Below the pieces are notes generated by a model. It did not search any database. It saw nothing but the letters and a program-made list of their open reading frames with translations, and was not told the DNA's origin. From the NCBI GenBank assembly GCA_030180135.1, contig CM058239.1:60829823-60893822 (forward strand): DNA of 64,000 bases. Reading direction: 5' to 3'. The translations under genes and the position numbers were made by a program. The DNA is from Orychophragmus violaceus (lineage: Eukaryota > Streptophyta > Magnoliopsida > Brassicales > Brassicaceae). Of this stretch, positions 12,041-21,956 are shown piece by piece (position 1 is the first letter of the stretch; the number at the start of each line of letters is the position of its first letter).

Positions 12041-12812
12041 CGTTTTACGATAGCCTTGGCTAGCTGTAATACAGGGATTGGAGCTTCGTTTTCGGCTTCG
12101 TTGTTTGAGTATGGAAAACCTAGCCTTAACTATTGCTCAAGTATTTCTCATGTTGTTGTTTCGAGCCGAATTTTGATTCCTGAGACAGTTTTTGATGGCA
12201 ACCCGTCTACATGTAGGATCCAACTTTTTTCTTCTGATGGATCTTCTTGTACTAATTCAGGTGAGAGATCGACGATAAAGTATGCCAAAACTTGGGCTTT
12301 TAAACTTGTTTGACCCCTAAATTCATTGTCGTATTCACTTAGCTCGACTGTTCATTTAGCTAGTCTGTCGGCCTGTGTTGGACTGTGTAAGTAAGATTGA
12401 CCGTAGGGGCATGGTTGTTAGGATGGTGATTGGATATGATTGGAAGTAAGGCATGAACTTTCTTGTGTCACGACCGCTAAGGCTAAATTTTTGATAGTTG
12501 GGTATCGAGTCTATGCTCCATCCAAGGTCTTACTGATGTAAGATATTGTTCTTTGATCGCTGCGATCCTTTTTAACCAAGACCCTACTTACAGCCGCGCT
12601 TGACACCACTATGTAAAGGTATAGTATCAGTGGATATGTGAGGTACTCTTTTCGTCCAATTCGAACTTCTTATTTCTTCTCAGGAGCTGATAGAACAAAA
12701 GATATTCGTCAGTCAATCTGGGGATGAAACGATTGAGTGCGGCAATCCTCCCAGTTAGTCTATGTACTTTACGAGTTTTGGTTGGCGAGGGATAATTCAT
12801 TATTGTGGTGAT

Positions 12813-13440
12813 CTACTTTGGGTTAGCTTCCATCCCTCGTTTTGTTACAATGTATCCTATGAATTCTCCCGAGGTGACACCAAAAGTGCATTTCGCCAGA
12901 TGTAACTTCATTCTGTAGTCGTTCAGAATGTCGAAGTATGTGTTCATATTTTTAATGTTATCTGCCGCAACTAGTAATTTTAAGAGCATGTCGTCAATGT
13001 AGACTTCCAATGTGCGGCCGGGGTGCTTGGTGAACATACTGTTGACGAGGCATTGGTATGTTTCTCATGCGTTCTTTAATCCGAACGGCATGAACTTGTA
13101 GCAGAAGGTTCCTCGGTCCATTATGAATGAGGTCTTCTCTCTATCGCCTGGATGCATCAGGATCTGGTTGTACCCGAAGAAGGCGTCCATGAAAGACAAG
13201 ATTTCGTTGCCGGCGGTTGCTTTGACCAGTCGGTCGACGTGTGGTAATGGGAAACAGTCTTTAGGGCACGCCTTGTTCAGGTCGGTGAAATCCAAGTAGA
13301 CTCTCTTTTTGGCATTTTTATTTTTGACTACCACCAGATATGCGAGCCATTCCAGGTATTTTACTTCCGTAATAGAACCAGCTCCTAGCAGTTTTTCCAC
13401 CTCGTCGTTTACCGCCTGCGCTCTTTCCGTTTCTAGCTTT
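12813..13440 (-). pseudogene. Reverse transcriptase remnant of the Tat-type element
   Basis: Two open pieces. 13400-13065 reads KKRVYLDFTDLNKACPKDCF, then LPHVDRLVKATAGNEILSF, GYNQILMHPGDREKTSF and KFMPFGLKNA. 13037-12813 reads EVYIDDMLLKLLVAADNI with the YIDD active site, then KLHLAKCTFGVTSGEFIG. DFTDLNKACPKD is typical of Tat/Ogre-type Gypsy RT. A stop and frame change separate the two. The DNA from 13441 to the CRM insertion at 13673 is upstream RT or linker sequence. Confidence 0.8.
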
Positions 13441-13672
13441 CTTTATTTTTCTTGATAGGCATGTATCTCCTGTCCATGTTTAGTTCCTGACACGTGACGT
13501 TCGGATCGATCCCGATCATGTCTTTGACCGACCATGTGAATGTTGAAATGTTTTATTTGAGGAAGTCGATGAGCTCGGATCTGATGGATCAAGGTCAGCT
13601 CCGATTCCTACACTTCGCTCGGGGTGACGGTCATCAATTTTGACGTGCTCGGTCAATTCCAACCGAGGGTTG

Positions 13673-14623
13673 TGATATAAGACTCAGATGGACAGAGCCT
13701 CACTCGGTGGTTGATGGAAGAAACAGGTTGGCTTTGTCGCTCTCTCCTGTTACTCAAGGGATGGTCGTGTGTAAGAGATGGGATCGAACAGGCTGGCTTT
13801 GACGCTCTCTCCTGTTGAATCAGTGAGTGGTAGGGCTGGTGGATCGAAGGCACCACAGAGATGATGAACGGGTCTCTGATACTGCACAGACACTTGTCTT
13901 CTTTGTGAATCACACACAAGGAACAACAAGCAAACAAGAACAAGCGGTGGCTGTTCAAGAAAAAGGCGAAAATCGCTTAAGGGTTTATTGATAATTCAAA
14001 AGGTGTCTAACACAATAATACAAAGTTGTTTAAGTACAGAAACAAAGAAGAACAAAAAGGAAAAACAAATATCTCGGCCATGAATGAGAATCGCCGAGTT
14101 ACACAGAAAAGGAAAGTGTGTAATTCCTTCCTTGGCGGCCAAGCCTTGAGTTATGGTGTGGGTGGGCCGACTTGCCTCGTTAAAAACCTTGGGAGTAAAA
14201 CCACTTTGGGATAAAACCACCCAAGGGAAAAAGAGTGCAAGAGAGTCCACCAACTCTCGGACTTAGCATGGGCCGAGCCGGATGGTAAAGACTTGGCATA
14301 GTCCGGCCCATGGTTCCCCTAGACGCGTAGAAGGTCCAGCTTCCTTGTTGCTTACACAGTCCACGCCTCCTGTGTTATCCACGTCGCTTACACAGTCCAA
14401 ATCGCCTGTGTTATCCATATTGCTTACACAGCCCAAGTCTTCTATTGCCTCTCGCTTCTTGGGCTCGTTCTTGAGGTAATCTCCAACTTCCATTGAGTTC
14501 ATGAGGTTCTCTACTGCAGTGTTGAATCCTTCCCTGAGCCTCCTTGTCCTAGATCGAGTCATTGGTGCTTCCTTGACCTCAGGAATGGCTTGTGGATGGG
14601 TGCTTGGCTGGATGTCCTCATCA
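13673..14623 (-). repeat. 3' LTR of the CRM-type element
   Basis: 951 bp with ends TG...CA (plus-strand ends TGATATAAG and CCTCATCA). It carries the last roughly 120 codons and the stop codon of gag-pol (down to 14263). The rest presumably holds promoter and poly(A) signals. Confidence 0.95.
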
Positions 14624-17600
14624 TTCCCACCCTCTTCAGAAGGTTTTGTCCTCAAAACTGGATCATCTGCAACATATGGAGACAAATCAGTCACATTGAA
14701 GCTATGTGAAATATTGAGCTCACCCGGGAGTTCTAGTTTGTAGGCATTGTTGTTGATCCGTTCTAGAACTTTGAAGGGACCATCTCCCCTAGGCGCCAGC
14801 TTCGAGCTTCTCTTCTGTGGAAACCTCTCAGGTCTCATGTGGAGCCAAACCCACTCTCCTGGTTCAAAGACTAACTCCTTGCGGCCCTTGTCTGCTCGCC
14901 TCTTGTACTCTTCAGTCTTCTTAAGAATGTTGTCTCTTGCTTTCTGGTGTAGCTTCTTAACAAACTCTCCTTTCCTGAGACCATCTAGATTAACTTGCTC
15001 AACTTGGGGAATTGGCGACAAATCAAGAGGTGTTAGTGGATTAAAACCATACACAATTTCAAATGGAGACATTTTGGTAGCAGAATGTGTAGCATGGTTA
15101 TAGGCAAACTCAATGAAAGGCAAACAATCTAACCATGTGCTTAAGTTCCTGCCAAGAGTTACCCTAAGTAAAGTAGATAAGGTACGGTTTACCACTTCGG
15201 TTTGACCATCCGTTTGAGGGTGGCAGGTTGTGGAGAATAGGAGTTTTGTCCCGAGCTTCTTCCACAATGTCTTCCAGAAATGGCTCAAGAATTTTGTGTC
15301 TCGGTCAGATACTATGGTCCTTGGTATACCATGTAAACGCACCACCTCCTTGAAGAATAGATCAGCAACTTGTGTGGCATCATTGGTTTTGTCACATGGA
15401 ATGAAATGAGCCATCTTAGAAAATCGATCCACAACAACAAAGACAGAGTCTTTGTGTTTGATCTTAGGCAACCCTAGCACAAAGTCCATAGAAATATCCA
15501 CCCATGGTGCGTTAGGAATAGGTAAAGGTAGATAAAGTCCATGAGGGTGTAACCTGGATTTTGCTTTGTGACAAGTTACACATCTTGCACAATGCCTTTC
15601 AACGTCTCTCTTGAGGTGCGGCCAGAAGAAGTGATCAGCCACCACAGCTAGTGTCTTGTCCACTCCAAAATGGCCCATAAGACCACCTCCATGCGCCTCC
15701 TTAAGCAGTAGCTCACGCATTGAGCACTGAGGAATGCACAGCCTCTTGTCTCGGAACAGGAACCCTTCTTGAAGATAGTAGGATCCGAATGCTCCTCTTC
15801 CACAGGCTTGGTAAGCCTCTCCTAGTTCTGGATCATCTTTATATAGATCCTTGATGTGTTCAAATCCTAGAACCTTAGCCTCCATGGTAGCTATCAGGGC
15901 ATGCCTTCTTGACAAGGCATCAGCTACAACATTCTCCTTTCCCTTCTTGTACTTGATTACATAGGGAAATGTCTCTACAAACTCCAACCACTTAGCATGT
16001 CTCCTCTTGAGTGAAGTCTGACCTCTCAGGTGCTTAAGTGTCTCGTGATCAGTATGGATGATGAACTCCTTGGACAACAAGTAATGCTGCCATGTCTCTA
16101 GTGCTCGCACCAATGCATACAATTCTTTGTCGTAGGTTGGGTAATTCAAAGAAGCACCACTGAGCTTTTCACTGAAGAAGGCCACTGGTTTCTTCCTCTG
16201 GTGTAACACAGCTCCAATCCCTATGCCAGACGCATCACACTCTACCTCAAAGACCTCTTCAAAGTCGGGTAAGGCCAGAACCGGCGCCTGTGTAAGCCTT
16301 TCTTTGAGCAGTTTGAAAGCTGATTCTTGCGCTGGACCCCATGAGAATGGCACATTCTTCTTTATCACGGCTGTAAGAGGTGAGGCCACCGTACTGAAGT
16401 CCCTCACAAACCTCCTATAGAAGCTAGCTAAGCCATGAAAACTCCTTACATGGCCGACGGTTGTTGGTGTAGGCCACTCACGGATGGCTTTGACCTTCTC
16501 CTCGTCCACTTGTAGTCCCTGTTCACTTACTACAAAGCCTAAGAAAACAAGCTTGTTAGTACAGAAGGTGCACTTCTTTAGGTTAGCATAAAGGCCTTCC
16601 TTCCGAAGTGATTTGAGCACTAGTTCAAGATGTGAGATATGATCATCTAGGTTCTTACTATATATAAGTATGTCATCGAAATAGACAACTACAAATTTAC
16701 TTATGTAAGCACGAAGAACCTGGTTCATGAGTCGCATGAATGTACTTGGGGCATTAGTTAAACCAAAAGGCATAACCAGCCACTCATACAATCCTTGCTT
16801 TGTCTTGAATGCGGTTTTCCACTCATCTCCTTCTCGCATCCTAACTTGATGGTAACCACTCTTCAAGTCCACCTTTGAGAAGATGGTAGAACCACTTAGC
16901 TCATCCAGCATGTCGTCTAAGCGGGGTATAGGGTGCCTGTATTTGATCGTGATGTTGTTGATGGCACGGCAGTCCACACACATCCTCCATGACCCATCCT
17001 TCTTGGGTACTAAGAGTACTGGCACAGCACAAGGGCTGAGGCTCTCCCTAATGTACCCTCGGTCCATGAGGTCTCTCACTTGCCTCTCGAGCTCCTTAGT
17101 CTCCTCCGGGTTCATCCTGTATGCTGGCTTGTTAGGTAAGGCTGCGCCAGGGACAAGATCGATTTGGTGTTCAATCCCACGGATTGGAGGTAAGCCAGGC
17201 GGAAGCTCTTCAGGGAAGATGTCTTGAAACCTGTCTAACACAGCCTGTACTCCTGTGGGTAACACAAGCTCACCTGAACCTGAACTTAAACACTCCTTAA
17301 ACAACATCAGTAGCACAGTGCGCTTGGCACTAAGAGTTTTACAAATAGCCCCACGAGATATATAGAGACTGGATTTGCTAGACTCAACTTCCTTGCTCAT
17401 ATGTACTTGTAAATCATGTACCTCAGTTGGTGTAAGAGGTGCAAGAGTGAACTTACGATCCTTGTGTAAGAAGGTGTACTGGTTAGTACGTCCATTATGA
17501 CTTGTGGCTCGGTCATACTGCCACGGTCGGCCAAGCAAGAGATGTCCAGCTTGCATGGGTACCACATCGCAAGTAACTTGGTCTTGGTACTTCCCCACAC

Positions 17601-19077
17601 TGAATGGAACAATGACTTGCTCCGAAATCTTCAGCTCTGTCTCATCATTGAGCCATCTCAGCCTGTATGGTCTTGGATGCTTGGTCTTAATAAGACCTAA
17701 CCTGTCTACCATATGCTTGCTAGCCACGTTAGTGCATGAACCTCCATCAATGATCAGATTACATACCTTGTCTTTGACAGTGCATCTAGTGTGGAAGATG
17801 TTTTCCCTTTGAGCCGCCTCAGGGTTGATCATGACACTTAACATCCTCCTGGTCACAAGCAACTCTCCAACGTCAGGGTATGCAAGCTCTTCTTCTGGTT
17901 CGTTTGGATCATCCTCAAGCTCATCTTGTGATTCATACTCCCCATCGTTGTGGATAATCATTACTCTCTGGTTTGGGCATTCTCTAGCCATGTGTCCCCT
18001 GCCTTGACACTTAAAACAAGTGATGTCACGAGTTCTCTGATTAGTGCTAGGGAACTTACCTTGTTCTGGCCGGTTGGACTTGGGAGCCTCGGCTGTTTTG
18101 CCTTTGAACCGTGAGTCAATCTCCACGGTCTTCCCCTTCTCAAATGGTCTCGAGCTACTTGCAGCCCACGGTTGTGTTGGTTTGCTGCGGTTTGTCATGG
18201 CTGTCTTTCGCTTGATCTGTTGTTCCACTTGGACAGCAAGATGCAACAACTCATGTAGCCCACCATACTGAGCTCTCTCCACCTTCCTAGCAATGCGTTC
18301 TTGTAGACCATCAATGAACTGCGCCATAAGAGCTTCCTCGGATTCTTCTAACTCCAGCGAGTTCATGAGCTTCTCAAACTCCTCAAAATACTCATCCACA
18401 CTTCTTGTACCCTGTGACAACTTACGGAACCGCTTTTGTAAGTCTCTATGATAATGTTCAGGGACATACCTAAGTCGTAGAAGGTATTTCATGTCACTCC
18501 AAGTGGCTACTGCTCCAAAGCGTTGCCTTCTCCTCTCAGCTATAGTTCTGTCCCACCAAGCTAACGCGTTCTCAGTGAGTTGTGCAGCAGCAACAGCAAT
18601 CTTCTTGCGTTCTCCATAGCCATAACACTCAAAGATATGCTCCAGCCTTCTTTCCCAGTCCATGTACGCTTCTGGGTCTGACTTTCCTGCAAAAAGTGGA
18701 GGGGTTACTTTGATATCACGGTTTGTTTCTCTAGCCTCACCTTCCCGGGCTGGGTTCCTCCATAAAGGATCTTGACGCCTTGGCTGTGGACGCCTAAAGG
18801 GGTCAGGCGGTTGCCTATCCTCCTCTAAGTCGGGCATATCATCATCTTCATCTCCAGCTTGATATCTTGGTGGTATAGGTGCTCCTCGGATTGGTCCTCT
18901 CCTCGGTGGAACTTCTATGCGTCCTATACGCTCACCAAACTCTTGGCGCATTGTGCCAACTTGCTGGTTTATGTTACTCATCTCTTCTCTAATAGCAGTC
19001 ATCATTTGTATGATAGGATCAACGGGCTGTCTTCCTTCATCTCCCATGGTGTCTATCCTTGTTGTTAATCGGTTCAA
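14263..19077 (-). CDS. Gag-pol polyprotein of the CRM-type element, 1604 aa
   Basis: Single open frame for retrotransposon structural and enzymatic proteins. Approximate residues: gag capsid region 130-280; CCHC knuckle near 350 (CFKCQGRGHMARECPN); aspartic protease near 440 (NLIIDGGSCTNVAS, with DGG for the more usual DSG); reverse transcriptase 650-830 with YFDD near 800; RNase H 940-1070 (ECDASGIGIG); integrase zinc finger 1125-1170 (CARCVTCHKAK); integrase core 1190-1300 (MDFVLGLP, VSDRDTKF, QTDGQTEVVN: a complete D,D,E set); GPF/Y-like C-terminal module 1395-1480. The last roughly 120 residues are encoded inside the 3' LTR and include MTRSRTRRLREGFN. No frameshift or stop was found. The leader between PBS and ATG is about 390 bp. 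Confidence 0.93.
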   Translation of the reverse strand: MNRLTTRIDTMGDEGRQPVDPIIQMMTAIREEMSNINQQVGTMRQEFGERIGRIEVPPRRGPIRGAPIPPRYQAGDEDDDMPDLEEDRQPPDPFRRPQPRRQDPLWRNPAREGEARETNRDIKVTPPLFAGKSDPEAYMDWERRLEHIFECYGYGERKKIAVAAAQLTENALAWWDRTIAERRRQRFGAVATWSDMKYLLRLRYVPEHYHRDLQKRFRKLSQGTRSVDEYFEEFEKLMNSLELEESEEALMAQFIDGLQERIARKVERAQYGGLHELLHLAVQVEQQIKRKTAMTNRSKPTQPWAASSSRPFEKGKTVEIDSRFKGKTAEAPKSNRPEQGKFPSTNQRTRDITCFKCQGRGHMARECPNQRVMIIHNDGEYESQDELEDDPNEPEEELAYPDVGELLVTRRMLSVMINPEAAQRENIFHTRCTVKDKVCNLIIDGGSCTNVASKHMVDRLGLIKTKHPRPYRLRWLNDETELKISEQVIVPFSVGKYQDQVTCDVVPMQAGHLLLGRPWQYDRATSHNGRTNQYTFLHKDRKFTLAPLTPTEVHDLQVHMSKEVESSKSSLYISRGAICKTLSAKRTVLLMLFKECLSSGSGELVLPTGVQAVLDRFQDIFPEELPPGLPPIRGIEHQIDLVPGAALPNKPAYRMNPEETKELERQVRDLMDRGYIRESLSPCAVPVLLVPKKDGSWRMCVDCRAINNITIKYRHPIPRLDDMLDELSGSTIFSKVDLKSGYHQVRMREGDEWKTAFKTKQGLYEWLVMPFGLTNAPSTFMRLMNQVLRAYISKFVVVYFDDILIYSKNLDDHISHLELVLKSLRKEGLYANLKKCTFCTNKLVFLGFVVSEQGLQVDEEKVKAIREWPTPTTVGHVRSFHGLASFYRRFVRDFSTVASPLTAVIKKNVPFSWGPAQESAFKLLKERLTQAPVLALPDFEEVFEVECDASGIGIGAVLHQRKKPVAFFSEKLSGASLNYPTYDKELYALVRALETWQHYLLSKEFIIHTDHETLKHLRGQTSLKRRHAKWLEFVETFPYVIKYKKGKENVVADALSRRHALIATMEAKVLGFEHIKDLYKDDPELGEAYQACGRGAFGSYYLQEGFLFRDKRLCIPQCSMRELLLKEAHGGGLMGHFGVDKTLAVVADHFFWPHLKRDVERHCARCVTCHKAKSRLHPHGLYLPLPIPNAPWVDISMDFVLGLPKIKHKDSVFVVVDRFSKMAHFIPCDKTNDATQVADLFFKEVVRLHGIPRTIVSDRDTKFLSHFWKTLWKKLGTKLLFSTTCHPQTDGQTEVVNRTLSTLLRVTLGRNLSTWLDCLPFIEFAYNHATHSATKMSPFEIVYGFNPLTPLDLSPIPQVEQVNLDGLRKGEFVKKLHQKARDNILKKTEEYKRRADKGRKELVFEPGEWVWLHMRPERFPQKRSSKLAPRGDGPFKVLERINNNAYKLELPGELNISHSFNVTDLSPYVADDPVLRTKPSEEGGNDEDIQPSTHPQAIPEVKEAPMTRSRTRRLREGFNTAVENLMNSMEVGDYLKNEPKKREAIEDLGCVSNMDNTGDLDCVSDVDNTGGVDCVSNKEAGPSTRLGEPWAGLCQVFTIRLGPC
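14351..14440 (-). repeat. Short tandem repeat encoding the gag-pol tail
   Basis: Three imperfect units of about 39 bp give the peptide series DLGCVSNMDNTG, DLDCVSDVDNTG, VDCVSNKE near the C-terminus. The same repeat is in the other LTR. Confidence 0.8.
14624..14636 (-). promoter_or_regulatory. Polypurine tract of the CRM-type element
   Basis: On - AAGAGGGTGGGAA directly precedes the 3' LTR start TGATGAGG, the expected plus-strand priming site. It lies within the open gag-pol frame. Confidence 0.75.
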
Positions 19078-19468
19078 TTTGCACTCAACAAAAACAACAA
19101 GATGTCACGGTACCACAGAATAGATAGTTGTGTAAAACAAAAGAACAGAGACAGGGTTGTGTAACACAAGACGAATTTCAGTGCAATCGACAGAATTGGA
19201 AAATTGACAATTTTTTTGGGTTTTATGAATAATAACTAGCAAGATAGAACCAAAAACAGGAAATCTACTAATTCTCAAAAAGAAATTCGACCAGGAAACT
19301 AAGAACAAGATTTTTATGGGGTTTTCTTATGACTTAGACAAAAACATAAACTAGAACAAAGCAACAAACCTAATTTTTTTTTTTTTTTTGGATTTTTAGA
19401 TTTAATCAAAGCAATAACAAGACAAAACAAAAGAGATAAGAGATAGAAAACCAAAGGTAGGAACCTTT

Positions 19469-19481
19469 GGCTCTGATACCA
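19469..19481 (-). promoter_or_regulatory. Primer binding site, initiator tRNA-Met type (CRM element)
   Basis: On - TGGTATCAGAGCC follows the 5' LTR after two bases. This is the usual complement of the 3' end of plant initiator tRNA-Met. Confidence 0.85.
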
Positions 19482-19483
19482 GA

Positions 19484-20434
19484 TGATATAAGACTCAGAT
19501 GGACAGAGCCTCACTCGGTGGTTGATGGAAGAAACAGGTTGGCTTTGTCGCTCTCTCCTGTTACTCAAGGGATGGTCGTGTGTAAGAGATGGGATCGAAC
19601 AGGCTGGCTTTGACGCTCTCTCCTGTTGAATCAGTGAGTGGTAGGGCTGGTGGATCGAAGGCACCACAGAGATGATGAACGGGTCTCTGATACTGCACAG
19701 ACACTTGTCTTCTTTGTGAATCACACACAAGGAACAACAAGCAAACAAGAACAAGCGGTGGCTGTTCAAGAAAAAGGCGAAAATCGCTTAAGGGTTTATT
19801 GATAATTCAAAAGGTGTCTAACACAATAATACAAAGTTGTTTAAGTACAGAAACAAAGAAGAACAAAAAGGAAAAACAAATATCTCGGCCATGAATGAGA
19901 ATCGCCGAGTTACACAGAAAAGGAAAGTGTGTAATTCCTTCCTTGGCGGCCAAGCCTTGAGTTATGGTGTGGGTGGGCCGACTTGCCTCGTTAAAAACCT
20001 TGGGAGTAAAACCACTTTGGGATAAAACCACCCAAGGGAAAAAGAGTGCAAGAGAGTCCACCAACTCTCGGACTTAGCATGGGCCGAGCCGGATGGTAAA
20101 GACTTGGCATAGTCCGGCCCATGGTTCCCCTAGACGCGTAGAAGGTCCAGCTTCCTTGTTGCTTACACAGTCCACGCCTCCTGTGTTATCCACGTCGCTT
20201 ACACAGTCCAAATCGCCTGTGTTATCCATATTGCTTACACAGCCCAAGTCTTCTATTGCCTCTCGCTTCTTGGGCTCGTTCTTGAGGTAATCTCCAACTT
20301 CCATTGAGTTCATGAGGTTCTCTACTGCAGTGTTGAATCCTTCCCTGAGCCTCCTTGTCCTAGATCGAGTCATTGGTGCTTCCTTGACCTCAGGAATGGC
20401 TTGTGGATGGGTGCTTGGCTGGATGTCCTCATCA
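19484..20434 (-). repeat. 5' LTR of the CRM-type element
   Basis: 951 bp, same length as 13673-14623 and the same in every row I compared. The partial open frames in it (for example 20373-20074) are copies of the gag-pol tail encoded by the 3' LTR, not separate genes. Confidence 0.95.
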
Positions 20435-20439
20435 GGTTG

Positions 20440-20851
20440 TCTCGTTCGAACTCTTTTGGGGGCGATCCTTTCTCTTGTGCTGACATTGTTGCCTTCGGTT
20501 TTTCCGGCTAATCGTATATTGATGTTTTATTGCAATTCCATGATTGATCTTTTGATTTTGCCTTCGTGGCTGTCATCACTTTTTGTCTGCTTGTGGCTAT
20601 GGATGGATCATCTCGCTCACCCGTCGGTGCCGTGTTGATTTGTGATACCATGTTTGTTGAATTGTCGGGGGCTCCATCACCTTGTGGAGGTGAGTTAGAT
20701 TGGATCAGCTCTCCTCCACTTCCTGGATTGTTGGTATCTATGATGTTGCCGATGTTGCTGGTTCTTCATGTCTCCTACGATGAGAGTGGTGTTTCCGTCA
20801 TTGTCGATCTGCCCTTTGGTTGTGCGAATGTACCCCATAGACGGCGCTAAT
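20440..20851 (-). pseudogene. Leader and gag start of the Tat-type element
   Basis: Between the CRM insertion and the 5' LTR. On - it begins with the leader signature TAGCGCCGTCTATGGGG just inside the LTR, followed by low-complexity gag-like coding text interrupted by stops. It was continuous with 13441-13672 before the CRM insertion, as the shared GGTTG target duplication shows. Confidence 0.6.
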
Positions 20852-21124
20852 TGTTGAAGCTGAACTTTACAAGGATTAATTCAATAAACTGATCAATTAA
20901 AAGGGACTTGGATGATTCGACTTTTAAGGATCTAAAGGCAATAACAGAAAAATTAAAAAACATAATCGTTATATTATTTAGAGTTTGATAATCAATATCA
21001 ATTTTCTCTGCTCTGGATTTATGCTCTGAAATGGACTTTTCTACTTGGGCTTAATCTTTGATATGATAAGTCCATATAACTGTTAGGACGATTTAAAAAA
21101 AGGGTGTTAAGCCCACCTCCAATA
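20852..21124 (-). repeat. 5' LTR of the Tat-type element
   Basis: 273 bp. Plus-strand start TGTTGAAGCTGAACTTTAC, end CCCACCTCCAATA. It matches the ends of 7155-7662 with many substitutions and lacks about 235 bp found there. The - strand 5' terminus reads TATTGG rather than TGTTGG, so even the terminal dinucleotide is mutated. Confidence 0.7.
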
Positions 21125-21956
21125 CTCCTGCATATGTGAATTTTTTATAGTTTGTCCGAAGTGAACAATAGGAAGAAAAAAATACAAAATTACTACTGTT
21201 ACAACAAATTTTAAGAATCTTCGTTAAAATAGTTGAAATTACGGTTAGTTTGGTTTGAAATGGTAGAATCGCAGATGCAAGATTGCATCGAAATCATAAA
21301 ACGGTTTAGCATAAGAAATGTATAGTTGTGATTTGGTGCAAAGCTTACATAAATATGAAAAATGTTGAAATAGAGGGGTTTCGAGCCAAAAATCATATAT
21401 ATAATGAGGGACATTTTTTCTCTCCTATCAGCTTATCCACGTCAGCTCTTCCCAAAAGTCTACGTGGCAATGCCTTAATTCCAACGTTTTTTGGTCTCCT
21501 GTTGGGCAAATTAAATCACACCAGCCCATAACCTTTTTCCTTCCAACTTGAGTTTATGGTATCCTTGAAGCCAATGAAAATAATCGAAGAGACTCGCTCC
21601 AATAGAAGCCCACCTTTAAGCTCAAACTCCCTTCCTGAATGCAGCCGTCAACAACCTCACTCTTCCATCGAAATTTGGATGTCGAAACCCTAATGACCTT
21701 CTGCCTAATCCGAAATCCCATGAGAGATGCGTTACCCAATCATTTAACCACTCTATTCACGATCTCCATCCACACCCATCATTAAACCTCATATTGATGT
21801 CTTCCATTTCATAATGTCCAGAGCACCACCGAACCGTTTCCTCACTTCCGGCAGCGGCATCTATAAATACTAGCCACGCTTTCACAGGTACACACCTCAG
21901 CTCCCTTCACCTCCCTCAAACGATTCTTTGTATTTCACTCTCTCTCTTGATCTACT
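21125..21956 (+). other. Intergenic DNA, possible old promoter of the kelch pseudogene
   Basis: No coding feature found. From about 21420 it looks like a plant 5' region: ACGTGGCA and CCACGTCA motifs, then CTATAAATAC at about 21861, then a CT-rich stretch (TCACTCTCTCTCTTG) leading into the BSL-like pseudogene. It may be the copied promoter of the source gene, but this cannot be shown without the source sequence. Confidence 0.35.

Larger units (their letters stand above)
13673..20434 (-). mobile_element. Intact chromovirus of CRM type (Ty3/Gypsy), nested in the Tat-type element
   Basis: Complete element on the - strand: 951-bp LTRs at 13673-14623 and 19484-20434, PBS at 19469-19481, one gag-pol ORF at 19077-14263, and a purine tract at 14624-14636. 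A 5-bp target duplication GGTTG flanks it at 13668-13672 and 20435-20439. The LTRs read the same wherever I compared them line by line, so insertion is recent. The CRM assignment is inference from RT/RNase H wording (VECDASGIGIGAVL, FFSEKLSGASLNYPTYDKEL), the initiator-tRNA-Met PBS and the ORF running into the 3' LTR, all known for CRM elements. Nothing in the element is visibly broken. Confidence 0.9.
7155..21124 (-). mobile_element. Old Tat-type Ty3/Gypsy retrotransposon, split by a CRM-type element
   Basis: Antisense LTR retrotransposon. The 3' LTR is at 7155-7662 and the 5' LTR at 20852-21124. The two share blocks at both ends (GCTGAACTT near one end, CCCACCTCCAA at the other) but differ by many substitutions and a large indel, so it is old. 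Inside the 5' LTR comes the leader signature TAGCGCCGTCTATGGGGTA, typical of Tat/Ogre-like Gypsy elements. Reading - strand: gag leader (20851-20440), then the CRM insertion (13673-20434), RT (13440-12813), RNase H (about 12011), integrase (11460-9925), a long 3' non-coding region and a purine tract. No frame is open for long; the element is dead. Tat placement rests on RT wording and leader signature, not a tree. Confidence 0.8.

Noticed and set aside
20074..20373. Separate 99-codon gene at the right end of the CRM element
   Set aside because: Identical to the gag-pol tail; it is the LTR copy without the rest of the gene.
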